Assembly: GCF_002368415.1 (NCBI RefSeq)
Contig: NZ_AP018290.1
Location: 3,795,614 to 3,859,613 of the forward strand
Length of the DNA stretch: 64,000 nt
Direction: 5' to 3'
DNA from: Calothrix sp. NIES-4105
GTDB lineage: Bacteria; Cyanobacteriota; Cyanobacteriia; Cyanobacteriales; Nostocaceae
In this document: one piece after another, positions 9,931 through 18,900 of the stretch
Layout: every line of letters starts with the position of its first letter
Position numbering within the stretch: the first letter of the stretch is position 1
Translations under genes and position numbers: made by a program
Notes under the pieces: generated by a model
What the model was told of the DNA's origin: nothing
Databases searched by the model: none
What the model saw: the letters and a program-made list of their open reading frames with translations, nothing else

Positions 9931-12900
9931 CTAACACCTATCAATCGCAGCCAAAATACTATCAATATCATCTTGACCCCACTGACTAGTTTTAAACTCC
10001 GCAAAATCAGAAGGAGTGTAACTTTTCATTGAAGACAACTGACAATCATCAATCATCAACCGTAGCACTGCTACAAAATCCTCAGCTAAATGCTCAACTG
10101 TCTTTGTGTGATGTATATTTTCGCTGTACGTCCAATCCACTCTTAATTGTTCTTCAACAATCACAGCATGAACTTCTAACAAATGGCTTCTGAGTCCTCT
10201 TGGACTTCGGGATAACCCATTAGATTGTTGAGACAATTTAAATAAAGAAGACTGAGGTAAACTTTGCTCTAGGTTGCCAAGGTACAGAAAAATTATCTCT
10301 GCTGGTTGTAACGAGCGCAGCTTTTTAGTAATTAGCACATCATCACTCAAGTAACGCATCACACCATAACCAAGCCCCTGGTTAGGAAAATTACGTAACT
10401 GCTCTTTAACCACCTTCAATATTTGATGAGCATTTGCGGTTTCTTGAACTTCTCCGGTTTCCAACAGCATAGGAGCAATGTTAGTAAACCACCCTACTGT
10501 CCGCGATAAATCTACATTATCAAAAATAACTTCCCTGCCATTCCGCTCTAAGTCAACCAACAGTGAAGGTGTTCCCGTCCACCTAGCAGTAGCTTGTACT
10601 AAGGCACTTAGCAACACGTCCTCCATCTGAACTCGATAAACACTTGTTATCTCTGTTTGTAGCACCTCGGTTTCTTCAACGCTTAGTGTTATTGATACAG
10701 TCTGCGCTGATGCAACAGTATTTTCACCATTGGGATAATCTATTGGCAGTGGCGATACCAACTCCCGTGATGGCGCCAACCAGTATACTTGCTCTCGTTC
10801 CAGCTCTATGGACTGTGCATACTCAATTAACCGTTGCGACCACTGCTTAAACGATGTAGTTTTTGACGGTAGCTTAATAGCTTTCCCTTGACTTAGTTGC
10901 TGGTATGCAGTTTGCAAATCATCAAGTAAAATTCGCCAAGAGCCTACATCTACAGCTAAATGATGGATAACAAACAGCAAACAGTTGCCTTTGTGCTGTC
11001 CCAGGTTAAAGTAGACAACTCTAACAATAGGTCCATCTGACAGATTTAAACTTGCTTGTAATTGGTTAGCAGTTGCTTCTAACTCTAATTCTTGCAACTG
11101 CGGTGATAGGGACGACAAGTCTATTTGTGAGAACGGTATTACTGTATCAATATTTGCATCAATATTTGTATTAACTTGCTTCCAGCCAGATTGTTCTTTG
11201 ATAAAACGCAGACGCAGTGCATCATGGTGTGTTAGTAAATGCTGTATTACCTGCTTCAATAACTCTGGATCGAGATTTTGTTGCAGTTCTAGCATAATAG
11301 TTTGGTTCCAGTGGTGCGAGTCAAGTAGATTTTGCTCAAAAAACCAGTGTTGAATTGGTGTTAGGGGTATTTCTCCTTGCACCAATCCTTGTTCGGCAAA
11401 AACGTTTTGAGTCCTGCTTGCTATATCTGCTAGTTGGGCAATCGTTGGGAATTCAAATAAATGCTGATTAGTAATTCGCAAACCTGCTTTGTTAGCTCTG
11501 GCAGTAATCTGAATGCTGAGGAGAGAATCTCCACCTATCTCCAAGAAGTTGTCGTATATACCCACCGCTTCAATTCCCAAAATTTCTTGCCAAATATTAG
11601 CAATGGTTTGCTCAATTTCATTTCTTGGAGCAACATAATTATTACTTAAATTTGGTCGGCTGTGTAGTGGTAAATAATTTGCTGTCTGAGAAACTTGTGG
11701 CGCCTGAAGCGGATTAATCCATTGGGCAATTCTACTATGTAAATCACTAGTGGAAACAACTATTTGATTAATCTTATTGAAAGATAAAACTCTCTGAAAT
11801 ACTTCTACACCCTCTTTATTTGTCATGAATAAGTCAGTAGAAATTTCTGGTTTTGTCGCCAATTTCTCAGCTAATTCGCTGGTTAACCAGTTATCCCAGT
11901 TTACGCTTATCCAACTTGTGCGGCTAGTTTGATTATGTTTGTGAACGAAGGCATCGGTAAACAAGTGTGCTGCTGGATAAGCTGCCATACCTAAAGCACC
12001 TACAACAGATGATAGGGAAGAAATCAACACACAGAAGTCAAGCTCTATTCCTTGCAAGAGTTTTTCTAATATAAATAATCCACGTCCATTAGTTATCAGT
12101 TGCTGTTCGCATTCGCTAATACTAATTTCTCTAATAGTTCTAAATAACTTGATTCCTGCTGCATGAATCACTCCATTAATCTCACCAAAACGCTGTAAAG
12201 CTTGAGTAATAGCTCTATGCATTTGTGATTCATTGGCAACATCCGCACTCAAGATGAGAACTTCTGCACCTAGCGCTTCTAACTCTTGCACTTTCAGAAT
12301 TTTGCGACTTAATCTATCTGAGTTGCCATAAGTTGCTAGCCACTCATCCCAGGTATCGCGCACGGGAAAATCTGAATATCCTATTAGTATTAACTTGGCT
12401 TGAATGGAAGCTAAATACTCTGCAATTTCAAGACCGACCCCTCCAAGTCCACCACTAATAAGATATACCCCTTGCGCGCGCAATGGAGATGTAGCACTTT
12501 CGCAACGCATTGGCTCAAAGGTTTGTACCCAGCGATGATGACCGCGATACGCTACAACTGGGTCAGAAGATGCAGTTATTTCCGTAAGTAATTGGTCTAT
12601 TAATTGATTTTCTGAGGCAGTGGAAACAACAATATCGATGCAGCGACAAGTAATATTTGCATACTCTTGGGGAATTACTTTACAAATTCCTAGGACGGTT
12701 GCCTTTTCTGGATTTAGCTTTTCAGTGCCAGTTACATCATGTGCATTATTGGTGACAGCCAAAATATCTATTGGCTGATTAATATCATGTTTTCCAAGGG
12801 ACTGTGCCAGAAACAATAGACTGTAAAAGCCTAAATTTTGACAATTTTCAAAAAATTCGCTGTCAGAGTTTACTTGTTGACTTACTGGCTCATTTGCTAT

Positions 12901-15900
12901 AATACTCCATAAGTGTACTATGGTATCTGGAAATTTGCCCTGCGACCTTAATTGTGCAACTAAGGTATCGTAATCATTAGGTTGTTTGGGGTTGATAGTG
13001 TATTCGCTTTGCTCGCGTTTGCTAAACTGCTCTCCTATTTCTACGGTGATAACATTGTAACCATCGCTTTTCAAACGTTTTGTTATTTGCGCGCCAATGT
13101 AAGTATCGACAAACACAAGTATTTGTTCTTTAAACTTAACTGCTTGGGGTGTGGTCGCACTTTTCCAAATAGGACTATAAAACCAGTCGGCAATATCTGG
13201 TTTTTTGCGATTTGTTGGATAAGAAGTTGGTTCAGAAGTTAGATCAGAGTTGGTTGATTTCTGGGGTTCTATCCAATATCTTTGTCGTTCAAATGGATAC
13301 GTTGGCAAAGGAATTCGATAACGACGCTCTAAATTATAATATTGATTCCAGTCTATTACAATTCCTGATAGCCACAGGCGCCCGACTGTATTTAGTAAAA
13401 ATTCTACATCTGATTTTTGCTCTTTGGGATGTCGCAGAGAAGAAAGTATCAAATTTTGTTTCTTTTCTCTGTTTTCTTTCTGTTCTAAATTTTGTTTAGC
13501 AAAGGTACATAAGGTACGTCCTGGCCCCACTTCTAATAAGATGCGATTGGGTTCTTGCAGCAATGTAGAAATACCTGCTGCAAATTGCACTGTATGGCGC
13601 AAATGTCTTGCCCAATAATTTGGGTCTGTTGCCTGTTGTGCTGTAATCCAGGTTCCTGTCAAATTAGAAACAAACGGAATCTGAGGAGGATTGAGTTTAA
13701 CTTTGCGAACTTCCGCAATAAATGATTCGACGATAGGTTCCATCATCTGGGAATGGAAAGCATGGGAAGTGTGCAGATAGCGACACTCAACACCCAGAGA
13801 AGATAATTTTTCTTTTAGTATATCTACTGCTTGAACAGTTCCTGAAACTACACATGAATTTGGTGCATTGCAGGCGCCTAGCGATAATTCGCCTAGTAGG
13901 GGTTTAATTTCTGCCTCTGGTAAGGGAATGGAAAGCATACTTCCACTGGGGAGTTGCTGCATTACTGCCCCGCGCGCGGCAACTAAAGCTAAAGCGTCTT
14001 CCAATGCCATGACACCAGCTAGACTTGCTGCCACATACTCACCAATACTATGCCCGATCATTGCTTGTACAGAAATACCCCACGCTAACCATAACTGTGC
14101 CAAAGCGTATTCAATCACAAACAAAGCTGGTTGAGCTAGGCAAGTTTGTTTGAGTTTTTTTTCTGCGCTTTCCTTCTCAGACTCGTTAGGATAAATTATC
14201 GAACATAAATCGAGTCCTAAATGGGGTGTAAGTAATTCACAACAGCGCTTCACCTGCTCGCGAAATATTGGCTCAGTCTGGTAAAGTTCTTTACCCATCT
14301 CTACATACTGGGCGCCCTGTCCAGGAAACATAAAGGCGATGGGGTGATTGTATGGTTCGTGAAGTTGAGTAAGAACTCGTTGCTCAGGTTGCTGCAATGC
14401 GCTAACTGCATCGTCGATATCTCGACAAACCAGCATCCGACGATGATTAAATTCCCTGCGCCCAACTTGCAAGGTATAACCTACATCCCCTAGATTCAGG
14501 TTAGGATGCTGTATCAAATGTTGGGCGAGATTGTGCGTAGCAGTTTCGAGCGCAGACTCGGTTTTTGCGGAGATTAGTAGCAATTGCCAGGGACGAGAAG
14601 GACTAGAAGGTTCTACATTAGGAGCTTCTTCTAAAATTACATGAGCGTTAGTTCCCCCCATACCTAAAGAACTAACACCAGCACGGCGAGGTGTAGAGAC
14701 GTTACATGTAACGTCTCTACATTTCCATTCCATTAATTTTGTATTAACGAAAAAGGGACTATTGGCAAAATCAATTTGCGGATTGGGTTGCTCAAAATTG
14801 AGGCTGGGTGGTATCAACTCGTGCTTAAGAGCGAGGACAGCCTTAATTAATCCTGCAACTCCTGCTGCCGCATCAAGATGACCGATATTGGTTTTCACTG
14901 AACCAATAGCACAAAAGCCCTTTTTATTGGTACTGGCACGAAAAACTTTGGAAAGTGCAGCAATTTCAATTGGATCGCCTAAAGCCGTCCCAGTACCGTG
15001 AGCTTCTATATAATTAATTGTCTCAGGCTCTACAGAAGCTAGCATCATTGCCTCTGCAATCGCAAGAGCTTGACCATCAACGCTAGGCGCCGTATACCCA
15101 ACTTTAAGAGAACCATCGTTGTTAATTGCGGTGCCTTTGATCACAGCGTAAATACAGTCACCGTCAGCAACAGCGTCCTTCAGTCGCTTTAGTACAACAA
15201 CTCCTACACCATTTCCAATAGTAGTTCCCTGTGCTTGAGCATCAAAAGCTCGACAATGACCGTCAGGAGATAAAGTGCCTCCTTGTTGATACAAATACCC
15301 CGTTTTGTGTGGAACTCGTATCGAAACCCCTCCAACCAAAGCTATATCACATTGGTAATTCAGCAAACTTTGGTAAGCAAGAGTTGTTGCAACTAATGAA
15401 GTCGAACAAGCCGTTTGAACCGTAATACTCGGTCCAGTGAGATTTAACTTATAAGACACACGAGTAGTTAGGAAATCTTTTGCATTTCCAATTAACTTTT
15501 GATAGGATTTTGCCGACCCCAATTGGTCTTTATTTAAATCAAAATCCAAATAATGATTTAAACTGGCGCCACCATAAACTCCAATCCGACTTTCACACCT
15601 TTGAGAATCATAACCAGCACTTTCTAGAGCTTCCCATGCACATTCTAAAAATAAACGGTGTTGTGGGTCTGTGACTTCCGCTTCTTTGGGGTTAATATCA
15701 AAGAATGAAGCATCAAATAAATCTATGTCTTCTAATATACCAATAGTTTTAACGTAATTACTATCATTTAGTACATCTGGCTTGATTCCTGCGGATATTA
15801 ATTCCTCATCCGTTAAGCAAGAAATTGACTCGATACCATTTTGTAAATTCTGCCAAAATTCTTCAACTGTTTTAGCTCCAGGAAAACGCCCTGCCATTCC

Positions 15901-15948
15901 AATGATAGCAATTCCTTCTATTACTTCGTAAGCTTCTTGACTCTCCAT
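9931..15948 (-). CDS. type I PKS: KS-AT(malonyl)-KR-ACP with C-terminal epimerization-like domain
   Basis: A 2005-residue hybrid enzyme. Ketosynthase 10-435 has the active-site TACSTS near 183 and EAHGTGT. Acyltransferase 545-850 has GHSIGEY near 631 and HAFHS near 733, the malonyl-type signature. Ketoreductase about 1150-1340 has the Rossmann motif SGGLGGVG near 1166 and a Ser...Tyr pair in SSLSSVVG/AAYPAAH. The ACP has GGDSLLS near 1473. Residues 1510-1990 are a condensation-superfamily domain with the epimerization signatures HHLAVDVGSW, NGRE, RTVGWFT and GLGYG. It would add one malonate to the Ser-bound chain and reduce the ketone, giving a statine-like 4-amino-3,5-dihydroxypentanoate unit (inference). 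There is no DH, ER or TE. It starts 6 bp after the FAAL-NRPS gene ends. The E domain is oddly placed for a polyketide unit. Confidence 0.93.
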   Translation of the reverse strand: MESQEAYEVIEGIAIIGMAGRFPGAKTVEEFWQNLQNGIESISCLTDEELISAGIKPDVLNDSNYVKTIGILEDIDLFDASFFDINPKEAEVTDPQHRLFLECAWEALESAGYDSQRCESRIGVYGGASLNHYLDFDLNKDQLGSAKSYQKLIGNAKDFLTTRVSYKLNLTGPSITVQTACSTSLVATTLAYQSLLNYQCDIALVGGVSIRVPHKTGYLYQQGGTLSPDGHCRAFDAQAQGTTIGNGVGVVVLKRLKDAVADGDCIYAVIKGTAINNDGSLKVGYTAPSVDGQALAIAEAMMLASVEPETINYIEAHGTGTALGDPIEIAALSKVFRASTNKKGFCAIGSVKTNIGHLDAAAGVAGLIKAVLALKHELIPPSLNFEQPNPQIDFANSPFFVNTKLMEWKCRDVTCNVSTPRRAGVSSLGMGGTNAHVILEEAPNVEPSSPSRPWQLLLISAKTESALETATHNLAQHLIQHPNLNLGDVGYTLQVGRREFNHRRMLVCRDIDDAVSALQQPEQRVLTQLHEPYNHPIAFMFPGQGAQYVEMGKELYQTEPIFREQVKRCCELLTPHLGLDLCSIIYPNESEKESAEKKLKQTCLAQPALFVIEYALAQLWLAWGISVQAMIGHSIGEYVAASLAGVMALEDALALVAARGAVMQQLPSGSMLSIPLPEAEIKPLLGELSLGACNAPNSCVVSGTVQAVDILKEKLSSLGVECRYLHTSHAFHSQMMEPIVESFIAEVRKVKLNPPQIPFVSNLTGTWITAQQATDPNYWARHLRHTVQFAAGISTLLQEPNRILLEVGPGRTLCTFAKQNLEQKENREKKQNLILSSLRHPKEQKSDVEFLLNTVGRLWLSGIVIDWNQYYNLERRYRIPLPTYPFERQRYWIEPQKSTNSDLTSEPTSYPTNRKKPDIADWFYSPIWKSATTPQAVKFKEQILVFVDTYIGAQITKRLKSDGYNVITVEIGEQFSKREQSEYTINPKQPNDYDTLVAQLRSQGKFPDTIVHLWSIIANEPVSQQVNSDSEFFENCQNLGFYSLLFLAQSLGKHDINQPIDILAVTNNAHDVTGTEKLNPEKATVLGICKVIPQEYANITCRCIDIVVSTASENQLIDQLLTEITASSDPVVAYRGHHRWVQTFEPMRCESATSPLRAQGVYLISGGLGGVGLEIAEYLASIQAKLILIGYSDFPVRDTWDEWLATYGNSDRLSRKILKVQELEALGAEVLILSADVANESQMHRAITQALQRFGEINGVIHAAGIKLFRTIREISISECEQQLITNGRGLFILEKLLQGIELDFCVLISSLSSVVGALGMAAYPAAHLFTDAFVHKHNQTSRTSWISVNWDNWLTSELAEKLATKPEISTDLFMTNKEGVEVFQRVLSFNKINQIVVSTSDLHSRIAQWINPLQAPQVSQTANYLPLHSRPNLSNNYVAPRNEIEQTIANIWQEILGIEAVGIYDNFLEIGGDSLLSIQITARANKAGLRITNQHLFEFPTIAQLADIASRTQNVFAEQGLVQGEIPLTPIQHWFFEQNLLDSHHWNQTIMLELQQNLDPELLKQVIQHLLTHHDALRLRFIKEQSGWKQVNTNIDANIDTVIPFSQIDLSSLSPQLQELELEATANQLQASLNLSDGPIVRVVYFNLGQHKGNCLLFVIHHLAVDVGSWRILLDDLQTAYQQLSQGKAIKLPSKTTSFKQWSQRLIEYAQSIELEREQVYWLAPSRELVSPLPIDYPNGENTVASAQTVSITLSVEETEVLQTEITSVYRVQMEDVLLSALVQATARWTGTPSLLVDLERNGREVIFDNVDLSRTVGWFTNIAPMLLETGEVQETANAHQILKVVKEQLRNFPNQGLGYGVMRYLSDDVLITKKLRSLQPAEIIFLYLGNLEQSLPQSSLFKLSQQSNGLSRSPRGLRSHLLEVHAVIVEEQLRVDWTYSENIHHTKTVEHLAEDFVAVLRLMIDDCQLSSMKSYTPSDFAEFKTSQWGQDDIDSILAAIDRC

Positions 15949-15954
15949 CTAATT

Positions 15955-18900
15955 TTACTCCCCTCTTGCTCCCTTCTTTGCGTTCTTTGCGCCTTTGCGG
16001 TTTATTTTTTGTCTATTCATAGCTTCTAATTGCTTTTGTATCCGTGCGCGCGTTGGCTCAAAATCTAATTTTTGATCTGTTTGACTTAAATGCAGCGCTA
16101 AAGACTTGATACTAGGATTTTGAAACATTTCAATAACAGATAATTCCCGATTTAAAACTTCTCTCAGTTTATGATTCACCTGAACTATCAACAATGAATG
16201 TCCACCTAAATCAAAAAAATTATCATATATTCCCACTTTATCTAAGTGTAAGACTTGTTGCCATACTTTAGCAATCGTTTTCTCAATTTCAGATTCAGGT
16301 GCTTGATAAGCTGCCGTCAAATCTGGACGTTGGGTTTCTGGTATGGGTAAGGCGCCTCGGTCTACTTTACCATTGGGTGTCAGCGGTAATGCTTTTAATA
16401 CCACAAAGGTTAATGGTAGCATATATTCAGGTAATTTTTTCCTAAGAAAATTTCGCAATTCATCAATAAAAATTTCCGTTTCTGGATGAGGAACTAAATA
16501 AGCGACTAAACAACGCTCATTTATGATATTTTCTGTGGCGACAACTACAGTCTCTCGTACTTGCGGATGTTGCCCTAAAACCGCTTCTATTTCTCCTAAT
16601 TCAATACGGAAACCGCGAATTTTTACTTGGTGGTCAATTCTTCCTAAAAATTCAATGCTGCCATTACTAAGATAACGTGCTAAGTCTCCAGTTTTATAAA
16701 GCCTTCCTATTCCAAAAGGGTTAGGAATAAACTTCTCAAAAGTTAATTCTAGTCTATTCCAATAACCGCGCGCTAGCCCCACGCCACCGATGTATAATTC
16801 ACCAGCGACTCCAACAGGAACAGGTTGTAGATATTTGTCTAGGATATATAACTGTGTATTGGCTATCGGGCGCCCGATAGGAACAATTTTCTCATTACTA
16901 CCTCGTTGACAGTGCCACGCAGTCACATCGATAGCAGCTTCAGTTGGTCCATAGAGATTATGTAATTCTGCGTCTAAACGTTCAAAGAAGCGTTCTTGCA
17001 AGTCAAAAGGTAATGCTTCACCACTGCAAATCACACGTTTGAGACTTTTACATTTATCTAATCTCGGTTCCTCTAAAAACACTTGCAACATCGAAGGGAC
17101 AAAGTGAAGTGTAGTTATTTGTTGTTTTGCAATCACCTCGACAAGATAGCTCGCATCTTGATGTCCCCCTGGTTTCGCTAAAACCAAACTGGCGCCTGTT
17201 AACAATGGTAAGAAAAATTCCCAAACTGAAACATCAAAGCTAAAAGGAGTTTTCTGCAACACCCGGTCAGATGCTGTTAATTCGTATGTATCCTGCATCC
17301 ATAACAAGCGGTTACATATACCTTGGTGCGTGTTCATTACGCCCTTGGGTGTTCCTGTAGAACCAGAGGTGTAAATTACATAAGCTAGGTTTTCCGGTTT
17401 AACGTCGCTGACAGGGTTGTCTAAGCTGTAATCTGTAAAGGCTGGAGATTCAGTATTTATAGATACTTTAATGTCCACTCCACAAAAATTATCCTGTGAG
17501 TTTTTCACCAACAGCACCGACACTTGAGAATCTGCCAACATAAAGTCTAAGCGTTCTTGTGGATAAGTTGGGTCTATGGGTACATAGGCGCCACCTGCTT
17601 TCATAACGGCTAGTATTGCTACTACCATCTCAATAGAACGCTCCATGTAGATACCAACTAACGTATCTGGTTTTACACCTAGCTGTTGCAGATGATGGGC
17701 GATTTTGTTTGCACGCTGGTTTAACTGTTGGTAGGTAAGTTGTTGATTTTCAAAATAAAGTGCGCTCGCTAGAGGTGTCCGTTCTACTTGTTTCTCAAAT
17801 AATTCATGGAGACACAGATTTCTTGGGTAATTCACTTGAGTGTTATTCCACTCAACTAATAATTTTTGACGTTCTGCATTTGTCAAGAGTGGTAAGTGTG
17901 AGATACGTTCGTTAGGATTAACAACAATACCTTGAAGCAAAGTCTGGAAATGTTCTACCATCTGCATGATAGTATCTGGGTTAAATAAATCGCTGTTGTA
18001 CTCCAGCGTTCCCATTAACCCTGCTTCGCTATCTATCATAGATAGTAAAATATCGAACTTCGCGGTTTCACTGTTGAACTCTCTTGTTTCCCAAGTTAAA
18101 GTTCGTAGCGTCACATTCGAGAATGCGGAATTTTGCAGTACAAACATCACCTGAAACAAAGAGTGATAACTCAAGTCCCGGTTTGGTTGTAATTCGACTA
18201 GTTTCTCGAAGGGTAAATCTTGATGAACATAAGCATTAATTGCACATGAACGCACCCGCGACAGCAACTCTTTAAAACTGGGATTACCATTAAGATGAGT
18301 ACGCAGCACTAAAGTATTAATAAAGCAACCGATTAAACCTTCAAATTCCGTGCGATTGCGGTTAGCAATGGGTGAACCTACGAGGATATCCTCCTGACCT
18401 GTATAGCGGTAAAGCAAGGTATTAAATGCCGCTAACAAGGTCATAAATAAAGTGGCGCCTTCTTGCTGACTCAACTGTTTGAGAGCATCAGTTAAAGCTT
18501 TGGGTAATATAAATTCGTGTTGCGCTCCCCGATAACTTTGGACTCTTGGACGGGCACGGTCTGTTGGTAGTTTCAGTACTGGAAGTTCCCCCCCTAACTG
18601 TTGCCTCCAATAAGCTTGAAGACTTTCTAACACCTCGCCTTGCAACCAGTGTCGCTGCCAATAGGCAAAATCTAGATATTGTATGGGTAATTCTGCAAGC
18701 TGGGGTGACTTTCCGCTTTCTAAAGCTTGATAAAGCACTGACAGTTCTTGAATTAAAACTTTGATCGACCAACCATCGGCAATGATATGGTGCAGCGTTA
18801 GTAACAGTATTGATTCCTGTAAGGACAAACGTAGGATTTTCGCGCGCAACAAAGGAACCTGTCCTAAATCAAAAGGTAACTGCGCTTCCTGCAACGACAA

